NCBI GenBank assembly: GCA_963691905.1
Contig: OY829892.1
Coordinates: 310,001 to 374,000 of the forward strand
DNA: 64,000 nt
From: QGON01 sp963691905
GTDB lineage: Bacteria; Pseudomonadota; Gammaproteobacteria; Chromatiales; Chromatiaceae
Direction: 5' to 3'
Positions 8,695-17,617 of the stretch are shown piece after piece. Position 1 is the stretch's first letter; every line of letters begins with the position of its first letter. Under the pieces are notes generated by a model. The model made no database searches. It saw nothing but the letters and a program-made list of their open reading frames with translations, and was not told the DNA's origin. Both the position numbers and the translations under genes were made by a program.

Positions 8695-9564
8695 ATGAAC
8701 AAACCCCACCGTGAAACCCTCTATCTGGAAAATGCTGAAATCCTCTCTCACGAGGCCTTCGCTGGCGAGCAGTTCATCCTGCGGGTAGAGGCACCTGAGT
8801 GCGCCACCAAGGCACAGCCCGGCAGCTTCGTACACCTGCAATGTGATCCGTTACAGCCGATGCGCCGTCCCATCTCCATCATGCGGGTATCGCCGGAAGA
8901 TGGTTGGGTGGAGCTTCTCTATAAACGGGTGGGAACCGGCACCACACTGCTTTCCAGGCGTCAGCCCGGCGAGAGCGTCAGCCTGCTCGGACCCATCGGC
9001 CACCCTTTTCGTCCCGACCCCACCCGTACAAAACCGCTGTTGATCGGCGGTGGTGTCGGCATGCCGCCAATGGTCTTTCTGGCGGAGTCACTCTACCAGG
9101 AACGAAAGAAACAGCCCTTTGTGATACTCGGCTCCGAAGTTCCGTTCCCTTTCAACCCCCAACCCTCACAACTGCTTTTACCGGAACTGCCTGCCGACGT
9201 GATTGCAACAATGCCGCTGATGGACGACTGGGGCATTTCCTGCCGTCTGGCCAGCCAGCAGGACTTTGCCGGCTGCTTTCAGGGTTATGTTACCGAGCTT
9301 GCCAGACACTGGCTGACATCCCTGAATGAGCAGGCCAGAGGCGAAGTGGAGATCTTCACCTGCGGCCCGCATCCCATGCTGGAGGCAGTGGCTGAACTGG
9401 CGGGAGAGTTCGATCTGCCCTGCCAGGTCTCACTGGAAGAGTTCATGGCCTGTGGCGTCGGTGGCTGCGCCGGCTGCGTGGTTGAGGTGCAAACAGCAGA
9501 AGGTCCGGTTATGAAACGTGTCTGTGTGGATGGGCCTGTATTTGAGGCCAGCAAGGTTTTCTGA
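8695..9564 (+). CDS. pyrK: Dihydroorotate dehydrogenase electron-transfer subunit, PyrK-like
   Basis: 289 residues counted from the ATG 16 bases after pyrX; an upstream in-frame start inside pyrX is less likely. Ferredoxin-reductase layout: an FAD-binding segment with PMRRPISIMRV, an NAD-binding glycine loop LIGGGVGMPPMVFLAE, and a C-terminal 2Fe-2S motif ACGVGGCAGCVVEV with the fourth Cys in KRVCVDGPVF. In class 1B enzymes PyrK passes electrons from dihydroorotate via PyrD to NAD. No pyrD is in the window. Operon position with pyrB and pyrX supports a pyrimidine role, but other partners cannot be excluded. Confidence 0.85.
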   Translation: MNKPHRETLYLENAEILSHEAFAGEQFILRVEAPECATKAQPGSFVHLQCDPLQPMRRPISIMRVSPEDGWVELLYKRVGTGTTLLSRRQPGESVSLLGPIGHPFRPDPTRTKPLLIGGGVGMPPMVFLAESLYQERKKQPFVILGSEVPFPFNPQPSQLLLPELPADVIATMPLMDDWGISCRLASQQDFAGCFQGYVTELARHWLTSLNEQARGEVEIFTCGPHPMLEAVAELAGEFDLPCQVSLEEFMACGVGGCAGCVVEVQTAEGPVMKRVCVDGPVFEASKVF

Positions 9565-9808
9565 CTTTTCTTTCTCCAAACCTATTCAGCCATATTCAAA
9601 TAGGATTTCAAGCCCCTAATAATCTTGCGGTTTTAATGCTATAAGTTTACTGTTGAGGGAGATTGTAGGTATGCTGATCTGGCGAAATTGATACCGTTCA
9701 GCAAAACAAAAACAATGGCTTGGGATTCACATCGCTTTCAAATTATGCAGCTGCGCCGCTGCAAACCCGCAATGTGTTGCCACCAATTAAAAATATTATA
9801 AATTGGCC

Positions 9809-11953
9809 ATGGAAAAATCAGTTATTAGTGTGATGTTGGAATTGGATGCAAGCAGGCTTCCATCCGTTCCTCACGTACTCCTTCAATTAATAGACATCTG
9901 CAATCATGCTGACGTCTGTTTTAGCGACCTGGAAAATATCATCCGCCAGGACGCTGCCCTCTCATCCAAGGTCCTTGCGGCGGCAAATTCCCCGATTTAC
10001 AGGCAGTGGGGATCCGAAGCCAGCCTTGGACGATTACTGGTTGTACTGGGCTTAAATACCGTCAAGACCATCGCCATGACAAGTGCGGTGCAAGACCTGT
10101 TCTCCCAGGTCGACGACTCTGTCAGTCAATATATGGATGAAATCTGGCTGCACTCCCTGACATGCGCTCATACAGCACGCGCAATTGCACGTTTAACCAC
10201 CTACCAATCACCTGATGAGGCCTACATTGCCGGGCTGTTACATCGCGTGGGACAATTGGTCCTGCTACGAAACTTTCCCTCCGAATACTCAGACATTTCA
10301 GTGGAGCCATTTTCCGGGCAGGAACTGGAAAAACTTGAGAATGAAAAACTGGGCTTCACCCACAGCGAGGTAGGCGCCTACCTGATTGACAGCTGGCACC
10401 TGCACTCTTTCATGGCCGATGCCGTGCACTACCAGTACGAGCCTGCTGTGCTGATTCAAGACAGCACACCCCTGGTAAAAATCATTAACCTTGCAAGCCA
10501 GTTAAGCAGCCTCAACGGCACTCCGGACAATACAGTCTTCAAACAGGCAGATGAGCTGTTTGGATTGACCCAGCCACTGCTCGAAGAGATGTTGAGCAGC
10601 GTTGATGAGCAAGTCAACAGCATCGCCAAAAGCCTTGGAATCTCGCTAACGAAATCAGCAAAGACTGGTAATAAAGGGATAGACACCACTTCCTCACGCA
10701 AGCAACTGAAAGAGCAGTTAAAAGAGCGGATAAAAACGGCGGCCATCGTCGGTATGGCCTCACATCGAACCGGACCACAGGTTCCATTACATGAGACACT
10801 CGCCTCTATTGTCCAAAATGCCCGCATCCTTTTCGACCTGACCCCAATCAGGGTTTTTCTCTACGATCAGGAGTCGAATCAACTCACATATACCCCTTCA
10901 GAAGAGACCGAACCCGGACCTTTCGCTGACATCTCAATTTTCCTGGAAGCGGGCAGAAGCATGATTGCTGACTCCCTTTTGCAGTGCGGACCAAGGCATT
11001 GGCTTGAAAACGGCGAAAACAGATCCATCTCTATTGTGGATCGTCAGATCCTGACCCTGATGAAAAATAACGGGTTACTTGCAATTCCCTTGATAACTGA
11101 AGGGCGTACCGTCGGCGCTTTGGTCGCTGGCATTGAACAGGTGGACTGGAACAGAATCGAGTCCCACCTAATGCTGGTATCAACCTTTGCCGATGGGGCA
11201 GCAAAGTCTATCCAGCAACAAATTACCATCATCCGCTCCGAAGAGGAGCGGATTGAAGAAGCGCGATCAGAATTCCAGCTGCACGCAAGAAAAATTATTC
11301 ACGAAGCCAACAACCCTCTTGGCATCATTAACAACTACCTGCATATTCTTGGCACGAAACTGGGGGAGGACCATGCTGCCCAGGAGGAACTTCGTATCAT
11401 CAAGGATGAGATCGAACGTGTAGGAAATATCATCCTGCGCCTGCGCGACATGCCTTCCGATATCGGACTTGAGCAAGGATTCGTTGACCTTAACAATCTG
11501 ATCCTTGATGTCGAAAAGATTTTTCACACCTCACTTTTCATAACCCATGACATCAGCGCCCAGCTTGACCTCGAAACCTCTCTGCCTCCGGTTGCCGGCA
11601 GTCGCAATACCCTTAAACAGATACTTACCAACCTGATAAAAAATTCGGTTGAAGCGATGAGTGATGGAGGCAGAATTACCTTAATCACGAAAGACAAAAT
11701 CAATATGAATGGTAAGCACTACGTTGGGATAGAGGTCATTGATAACGGTCCCGGCATTCCTGACGAGATCATGGAGAATATTTTTTCTCCTGTGAAGAGC
11801 ACCAAAGGAGCCGGCAATGCAGGCCTTGGTCTCACCATCGTGAAAAATCTTATTAACGAACTTTCAGGCTCCATCAGTTGCACCTCAAGCCATGAAAAGG
11901 GCACAACATTCCAGATTCTCTTACCCAGGAGAATCCCCATGGGGGACACGTAG
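9809..11953 (+). CDS. HDOD-GAF sensor histidine kinase
   Basis: 714 residues from the ATG at 9809 (a TTG two codons earlier is possible). Domains in order: HDOD (about 14-210), linker, GAF (about 330-470), then a histidine kinase core. The phosphorylated His is in KIIHEANNPLGIINNYLHIL; the ATPase has N-box LKQILTNLIKNSVEAM, G1 box DNGPGIPDEI and G2 box GNAGLGLTIVKNL. No membrane segment, so it is cytosolic. It ends two bases before a REC-PAS-GGDEF-EAL gene, its probable phosphotransfer partner. The signal is unknown. Confidence 0.85.
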   Translation: MEKSVISVMLELDASRLPSVPHVLLQLIDICNHADVCFSDLENIIRQDAALSSKVLAAANSPIYRQWGSEASLGRLLVVLGLNTVKTIAMTSAVQDLFSQVDDSVSQYMDEIWLHSLTCAHTARAIARLTTYQSPDEAYIAGLLHRVGQLVLLRNFPSEYSDISVEPFSGQELEKLENEKLGFTHSEVGAYLIDSWHLHSFMADAVHYQYEPAVLIQDSTPLVKIINLASQLSSLNGTPDNTVFKQADELFGLTQPLLEEMLSSVDEQVNSIAKSLGISLTKSAKTGNKGIDTTSSRKQLKEQLKERIKTAAIVGMASHRTGPQVPLHETLASIVQNARILFDLTPIRVFLYDQESNQLTYTPSEETEPGPFADISIFLEAGRSMIADSLLQCGPRHWLENGENRSISIVDRQILTLMKNNGLLAIPLITEGRTVGALVAGIEQVDWNRIESHLMLVSTFADGAAKSIQQQITIIRSEEERIEEARSEFQLHARKIIHEANNPLGIINNYLHILGTKLGEDHAAQEELRIIKDEIERVGNIILRLRDMPSDIGLEQGFVDLNNLILDVEKIFHTSLFITHDISAQLDLETSLPPVAGSRNTLKQILTNLIKNSVEAMSDGGRITLITKDKINMNGKHYVGIEVIDNGPGIPDEIMENIFSPVKSTKGAGNAGLGLTIVKNLINELSGSISCTSSHEKGTTFQILLPRRIPMGDT

Positions 11954-11955
11954 CG

Positions 11956-14163
11956 ATGACGACCATCAAACATTCGACATCAAGACTACAAGGAGGTAAC
12001 GGACAGCAGGCATCACAGATAAAAGAGCAGGCCAAGAGCAACAGAGAAAGGAATTCTGCCCGTATTTTGATAGTTGATGATGAACCACGGGCCAGCGAAA
12101 GCCTGAGAACGATACTGCAATTTTCCGGCTATACCATCATCACTGCGGATGGTGGGCAAGAGGCGATTGATGTGTTGAAAACAGACACATTCGATTTAGC
12201 GCTCCTTGATCTGAATATGCCGGATATCGATGGTCACCAGGTAATGGAGTTCATCAAAAGCGACAGTCACAACACCAGCATCATCGTAATCAGTGGGGAA
12301 TCGAGCTTCGACCATGTGGCCAGTGCACTGAGAAAAGGCGCAAAGGATTTCATCCGCAAGCCCTACATGGCAGACGAACTGTTACTATCGGTATCCAATG
12401 CATTGGAGAGACAACACCTCACAAATGAGAACATCCGTATTCAGGATAAATTAAGACGATCAGAAACGCTTCACCGTTTTCTCGTCAACAACTCCCCCGA
12501 TCTTATTTACATGTTGGACCAGGAAGGAAGATTTACCTTCTTAAACAATCAATTTGAAAAAAACCTTGGATTCGAAGCTGGAGAACTTCTGAAACAACAT
12601 TACACCTGCTTGATACCTCCAGACAATCTTGAAAAGGCAAAATACATCTTCAATGAAAGACGCACCGGCGACCGCACAAGTCGCAATACTGAACTTAGAC
12701 TGAAAAGCAAAGACTTCGATTCCCCCAACTATGTCGACGTTCGTTCTGTCGCTATCGAACTGAACTCAATGGGCATCTACTCCACCCGGCTCAACAGCAA
12801 AAAAAAATTCGTTGGTACTTATGGAGTCGCACGTGATATCACTGAACGAAAACAGTCCGAGGAGTTGATAAAATATCAGCTTTATCATGACCTGTTGACC
12901 AGTCTTCCAAACCGAACACTGTTCCGAGACAGGCTCAACATCGCTTTAGCCCAGGCAAAAAGAAACAAAAAAATGCTGGCTGTTCTCTACCTTGATATGG
13001 ACAGCTTCAAAATCGTCAACGACACTCTGGGGCATCTTGCAGGGGATGAATTGCTACAGTCCATCGCCGCACGCTTAAAAGGCTGCCTCAGAGAGGCTGA
13101 TACCTTGGCAAGGGTCGGGGGGGATGAATTCAATCTCTTGTTGCCTGAGGTTAGCGACAGAAACGATATAACCACAACTGCAAACAAGATTCTAAAAGAG
13201 CTTGAGAAGCCATTCCATCCCAGCCTGCAGGAAGTATTCGTTACCTTCAGCATCGGCATCGCGGTCTATCCTAATGATGGCGATTCCAAAGAGATGCTGG
13301 TGAAAAATGCCGATATGGCAATGTATCAGGTCAAAAACTCCGGTAAGAACGGCTTTGCATTTTTTGCCGACAACATGAAGGAACAGTTTCACAAGAGACT
13401 GGATATTGAAAACGGCCTGAGGCGGGCACTCCTCAACAATGAACTGAGACTTCATTACCAACCGAAGGTAGATTTAAAAAGCAGGGAAATCATTGGTGCG
13501 GAAGCCCTTGTCAGATGGCAGCACCCTGATCTGGGGCTGTTGCCGCCCTCCGAATTCATCCCTATTGCCGAGGAGAGTGGACTGATTATCCAAGTTGGTG
13601 AATGGGTATTAAGACAAGCCTGCAAAGATGCATATAACTGGGTGAAGCTTCACACTCATCCCATAAGCCTGTCAGTCAATATGTCTGCTCAGCAACTCGA
13701 ATCAGACAATTTCACCACTACAGTGTTAGGAATTACCAGCGAGTTCAACCTTCCCAGACAACTCCTCGAATTGGAGATCACCGAAAGTTCAATCGTGCAG
13801 AATATGGAAAAGACCGTAGAGAATCTTGGCATTCTGCATCGCTATGGTATCCGTGTTGCAGTGGACGATTTCGGCACAGGTTACTCATCACTTGGCTATC
13901 TTCAGTCTCTACCGCTTCACAGCCTTAAAATCGACCGCTCCTTCATTCATGCGATAGAATCACAGAGGGATGAACACTCCATAATCGAGGCTATAATCGC
14001 CATGGCAAAAGGGCTTGGACTGGATCTCATTGCTGAAGGCGTGGAGAATGAAGATCAACATCATTTTCTGCATAACGCCGGGTGTTCGATGGCCCAAGGC
14101 TATCTATACAGCCATCCTCTCCCAGAAACCGATTTTCGACAACTGCTCTCCAAAACCATTTGA
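11956..14163 (+). CDS. Response regulator with PAS, GGDEF and EAL domains
   Basis: 735 residues: receiver (about 35-150) with phospho-Asp in LALLDLNMPDIDG; PAS (about 165-295) beginning NSPDLIYMLDQEGRFTFLN; GGDEF (about 305-465) with intact RVGGDEFNLLLPE; EAL (about 475-730) with GAEALVRWQHP, DFGTGYSSLGYL and EGVENEDQHH. Both catalytic signatures look complete, so it could make and degrade c-di-GMP; which dominates cannot be read from sequence. Encoded directly after the HDOD kinase, with start and stop two bases apart, so it is the likely output of that kinase. Confidence 0.9.
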   Translation: MTTIKHSTSRLQGGNGQQASQIKEQAKSNRERNSARILIVDDEPRASESLRTILQFSGYTIITADGGQEAIDVLKTDTFDLALLDLNMPDIDGHQVMEFIKSDSHNTSIIVISGESSFDHVASALRKGAKDFIRKPYMADELLLSVSNALERQHLTNENIRIQDKLRRSETLHRFLVNNSPDLIYMLDQEGRFTFLNNQFEKNLGFEAGELLKQHYTCLIPPDNLEKAKYIFNERRTGDRTSRNTELRLKSKDFDSPNYVDVRSVAIELNSMGIYSTRLNSKKKFVGTYGVARDITERKQSEELIKYQLYHDLLTSLPNRTLFRDRLNIALAQAKRNKKMLAVLYLDMDSFKIVNDTLGHLAGDELLQSIAARLKGCLREADTLARVGGDEFNLLLPEVSDRNDITTTANKILKELEKPFHPSLQEVFVTFSIGIAVYPNDGDSKEMLVKNADMAMYQVKNSGKNGFAFFADNMKEQFHKRLDIENGLRRALLNNELRLHYQPKVDLKSREIIGAEALVRWQHPDLGLLPPSEFIPIAEESGLIIQVGEWVLRQACKDAYNWVKLHTHPISLSVNMSAQQLESDNFTTTVLGITSEFNLPRQLLELEITESSIVQNMEKTVENLGILHRYGIRVAVDDFGTGYSSLGYLQSLPLHSLKIDRSFIHAIESQRDEHSIIEAIIAMAKGLGLDLIAEGVENEDQHHFLHNAGCSMAQGYLYSHPLPETDFRQLLSKTI

Positions 14164-14237
14164 TCTTCCGGGTATTGGCCAGTATTTATTGAGTAACGCT
14201 ATAATTTCGTATCCAGACAAATCAATTGGACGAGGTT

Positions 14238-14555
14238 ATGACAATACAGGCATCCATTCAGCAGAAACTTCAGGCGGCGCTTTCGCCGATCTTTCTGGAA
14301 GTGAACAACGAAAGCCATATGCATAGTGTACCTGAAGGATCAGAGTCCCACTTCAAGGTCGTCATCGCGAGCAAACGCTTCGAAGGGGAAAAATTGCTCA
14401 ACCGCCACCGCTTGATCAACAAAATCCTGGCCGACGAGTTGCAGGGAGGCGTACACGCACTGGCACTACACACCATGACCCCGGAAGAGTGGTTCGAACG
14501 TAACGGCAGCGTACGGGATTCACCAGAGTGCCTTGGTGGTTCCAAGGTTAAATGA
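14238..14555 (+). CDS. bolA: BolA family protein
   Basis: 105 residues from the ATG at 14238; an in-frame TTG at 14226 is an alternative. Typical BolA stretches: LEVNNESHMHSVPEGSESHF and VVIASKRFEGEKLLNRHRL, then HALALHTMTPEEW. The conserved His residues that bind an iron-sulfur cluster with a monothiol glutaredoxin are present. Members act as cluster-assembly partners and morphology or stress regulators. The next gene, five bases away, encodes a thioredoxin-fold protein, a pairing that fits redox or cluster handling. Confidence 0.9.
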   Translation: MTIQASIQQKLQAALSPIFLEVNNESHMHSVPEGSESHFKVVIASKRFEGEKLLNRHRLINKILADELQGGVHALALHTMTPEEWFERNGSVRDSPECLGGSKVK

Positions 14556-14559
14556 CGCA

Positions 14560-14898
14560 ATGCTGGATATCATAAAAAAGCTTCTGGGTGCCGCCGCTCC
14601 TATACATAGAAGCATGGACGAGCAACAGCAAGTCGATAAGGAAACCCGCCGGCTCGCACTCTATCAGTTCTCCGCCTGCTCTTACTGTATAAAGGTTCGC
14701 AGGGTCATCAAGCAGCTGGATCTCAATATCGAATATCGTGATGCAGCTAATAATCAGCTGTGGAAGCAATCGCTTATCAGAGAGGGAGGGCTTTATCAGA
14801 CACCCTGCCTGCACATTGAGCATCAGGATGGTTCAGTGCAGTGGATGTATGAATCTGCAGTTATTATACGATATCTCAAACGACGTTTTTCTACCTGA
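14560..14898 (+). CDS. Glutaredoxin / glutathione S-transferase N-domain protein
   Basis: 112 residues from the ATG at 14560 (a GTG at 14533 would overlap bolA). Thioredoxin fold with redox motif CSYC in LYQFSACSYCIKVRRVIKQL, a cis-Pro in LYQTPCLHIE and the glutathione-site Glu-Ser in MYESAVIIRYLKRRF. It is therefore a dithiol glutaredoxin-like protein with an N-terminal amphipathic helix. Partner choice is unknown; coupling with bolA suggests iron-sulfur or thiol redox work. It ends two bases before the converging hybrid kinase gene. Confidence 0.82.
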   Translation: MLDIIKKLLGAAAPIHRSMDEQQQVDKETRRLALYQFSACSYCIKVRRVIKQLDLNIEYRDAANNQLWKQSLIREGGLYQTPCLHIEHQDGSVQWMYESAVIIRYLKRRFST

Positions 14899-14899
14899 C

Positions 14900-17554
14900 T
14901 CAAACCGTCGCCTGTTCAACCCCGGCAAGCTCATCGAGCAAAGCGGCCCGTACCGCAACAAACTCTTCATTGATCTCTTCCATCATCTCTTTTATGGCAT
15001 CAATGTCGCCCTGTTCACCCAGCACTTCCATCTCACTGCACTTTTTTGAGAGTTGCAGTGCTCCTACATTGGCGCTGCTGGACTTGATACTGTGGGCTGC
15101 CTCACGGACGCCTTCTCCATCATTGGAAATAATTGCCTGATGCAACTTCCTTATCAAGCGGGGAGTTACATCCAAAAAGAGATTAACCACTCTGCTGATT
15201 ATGTCTGACCTTCCCGGTTGCTGTAAGGCTCTGATCTTATCCAGCACAAGAACATCGATGACCGCCTCCTCATTCACTGAAGAGGGGCCTGCTGTTTCCG
15301 ATGATTTTTCCAACTGTAACCAGTGCGACATTACAGTCAGTAACTCATCCGTGGAGAAAGGCTTGCCAAGCAGGTCATCCATACCAGCCCGGAGACACTG
15401 CTGACGAATATCCTTCTGCAGATCGGCGGTCAACGCAATAATGGGAATGCGCCTTCCCTCGCCCTGTTGTAATTCATACAGGCGAATTCCCTCGGTTGCT
15501 CTGAAACCGTCCATCTCTGGCATATGGCAATCCATCAGCACCAGATCAAAAACATCCAGTTTCATCGCATCCAGTGCCTCCAGTCCATTCTCTGCGACCA
15601 CAATATGGCACTTCTGCAATTCAAGCATACCCAACGCCACTTCCTGATTGACTGGGTTATCCTCTACCAGCAGGATTTTTACACCGATCCATCTATCATC
15701 CCGTGCCTGTTGGGGAAAGATTTCTGCTTCTCTTCTTACAGACACGGGTTCTCTATCAAAGACGACATTCAAGCAACGCAATAGTTGATCCAGGCGCACC
15801 GGCTTGGTCAGCTGGAAATGCACAAGTCCATTCGGCACCTCGGACAGTTGCTGATTCAGTGGACTCAAAATCACGATTCGGGTAGCCGCCAGCGCAGGCT
15901 TCTCTTTAATCATCCGGGCCAGCACCGCGCCACTGGCCCCAGGCATCTGTCGGTCGAGCATAGCAATATCGTATGGATTTCCCATGTCGGCAGCGGTATT
16001 CAGCATGGACAAAGCCTGATTCCCATTTTTCGCGATATCAACCGACAGACCCAATGCGCTGATCTGATTCATCAAATAACCACACACCGTCGCATTGTCA
16101 TCAACAATCAGAAGGCGCCTATTCAGCAGGTCTTCATCCAATGCAGGTTCCGGATAAAACGTTTCTCTCTCTATGTTCAGCCGGAGATCGAAGTGAAAGC
16201 AGCTTCCCCGTCCCAACTCACTCTCAACCTTCAGCTTCCCGCCCATTAGGCCAAGAAGCTGATTGGAGATATTCAGTCCAAGACCAGTACCGCCATATTC
16301 ACGTGTAATTGAACCATCTGACTGCGTAAAGGCCTTGAAGATGCACTGTTGGTTACCGGCATCGATACCAATACCTGTGTCCATTACCTTGAATGAGAGA
16401 CGAGCTTCGTTCTCAGACAGTTGCATCACCACCAACTCCAATACCACTTCACCAACCTGGGTAAACTTGATGGCATTTCCCAACAGATTGACCAGTACCT
16501 GCTCCAGGCGTACAGGATCACACCTGAAATAATTGGGCATGTTGGGCGGCAACACTGCAGTCAACTCAAGGCCTTTTCTATAGGCCCGATCGGCCAGCAA
16601 TTCTACTGCGTCCTCAATGAGGTGCCGCAGATTGACTCTTTGCAGCTCCAGCTCCAGTCTGCCGGCTTCAATTTTGGAGAAATCCAGCACATCATCGATC
16701 AGATGAATCAAGCGGCCGCCTGAACGCTTGATGGTTTGGGCAAAGTGGCGCTGACGTTCATTGAGACTGCTCTCCATCAGAAGCTCCGCCATGCCCAACA
16801 CACCATTCATTGGCGTACGGATCTCATGGCTCATTTTGGCAAGAAAGGACGACTTGGCGGCGTTGGCCGATTCAGCAGTACTTTTAGCCTGCTGGAGACT
16901 ATTGATCAGTGTCTCATTCTCGTATTGCAGCAGGAAATTATCACGCAAAGTCCTGTTCTGCTTGTTCACGACCATAGTCATGAACAGGCTGTAAGCCAGC
17001 ATCATGAAAAAGATATGTGACACCCCATCCGGACTACTGGAGTAGAATTGCAGGGCGATAACAATAGGGGCTGGCAAAATGTAAAAGATCGCCGCCACTG
17101 AACTTATCGCCAGGACATGAACCCCCGCCGATATCATGCCTGCGACAACCAGCACAACCATCATCACACCAGTAGAATTGCCCTGCAGCATCGACATAAG
17201 CAGCCAGGCAACCAGACCCCAGCTTAGCCCCACCAACGCCGTCAGAAAGACGTAGATCCTTACCCAGAAAGCTGTCGTCCCAAATTTCGTCCGATAGTTC
17301 CCATAGGCCCATGCTGTCACCAGGCGCGCCATCACCAACAGATTCAGAGGGACAAACCAGACCAGGATCGACTCCATGGTCAAAAGCGGGGCAAAATATA
17401 GAGCCAGCAAAACGCTGACAAACGCAACGATCAGATTAGGCAGCAATGCACTGCCGTATAGCACCCGGGCCTGCTCCAGTCTGAACAGAGCATCCAGCTC
17501 CGCTCTATCCTGCGGCTGAGATGTTCCCGGGCTTTTCTCTCCGTCCATTCTCAA
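14900..17554 (-). CDS. Membrane hybrid histidine kinase with two receivers and an Hpt domain
   Basis: 884 residues. About six membrane helices lie in residues 35-200, then HisKA (SFLAKMSHEIRTPMNGVLG, His about 244), HATPase (DTGIGIDAGN, GGTGLGLNIS), receiver 1 (IAMLDRQMPGASG), receiver 2 (LVLMDCHMPEMDG) and a C-terminal Hpt with EAAHSIKSSSANVGAL. All phospho-acceptors appear present. The order resembles BarA/ArcB-type phosphorelay kinases, but the multi-helix sensor and double receiver differ from GacS/BarA. It lies 63 bases downstream of the Hpt-REC-GGDEF gene on the same strand, and the two Hpt domains are alike (HSxKSSSAN), suggesting one pathway. Confidence 0.88.
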   Translation of the reverse strand: MRMDGEKSPGTSQPQDRAELDALFRLEQARVLYGSALLPNLIVAFVSVLLALYFAPLLTMESILVWFVPLNLLVMARLVTAWAYGNYRTKFGTTAFWVRIYVFLTALVGLSWGLVAWLLMSMLQGNSTGVMMVVLVVAGMISAGVHVLAISSVAAIFYILPAPIVIALQFYSSSPDGVSHIFFMMLAYSLFMTMVVNKQNRTLRDNFLLQYENETLINSLQQAKSTAESANAAKSSFLAKMSHEIRTPMNGVLGMAELLMESSLNERQRHFAQTIKRSGGRLIHLIDDVLDFSKIEAGRLELELQRVNLRHLIEDAVELLADRAYRKGLELTAVLPPNMPNYFRCDPVRLEQVLVNLLGNAIKFTQVGEVVLELVVMQLSENEARLSFKVMDTGIGIDAGNQQCIFKAFTQSDGSITREYGGTGLGLNISNQLLGLMGGKLKVESELGRGSCFHFDLRLNIERETFYPEPALDEDLLNRRLLIVDDNATVCGYLMNQISALGLSVDIAKNGNQALSMLNTAADMGNPYDIAMLDRQMPGASGAVLARMIKEKPALAATRIVILSPLNQQLSEVPNGLVHFQLTKPVRLDQLLRCLNVVFDREPVSVRREAEIFPQQARDDRWIGVKILLVEDNPVNQEVALGMLELQKCHIVVAENGLEALDAMKLDVFDLVLMDCHMPEMDGFRATEGIRLYELQQGEGRRIPIIALTADLQKDIRQQCLRAGMDDLLGKPFSTDELLTVMSHWLQLEKSSETAGPSSVNEEAVIDVLVLDKIRALQQPGRSDIISRVVNLFLDVTPRLIRKLHQAIISNDGEGVREAAHSIKSSSANVGALQLSKKCSEMEVLGEQGDIDAIKEMMEEINEEFVAVRAALLDELAGVEQATV

Positions 17555-17617
17555 CTGTCACCCGCATCGGAAGAAAAAACACTCACTAAAAGCTGCCAGT
17601 AAAATCAACACAGAAAG

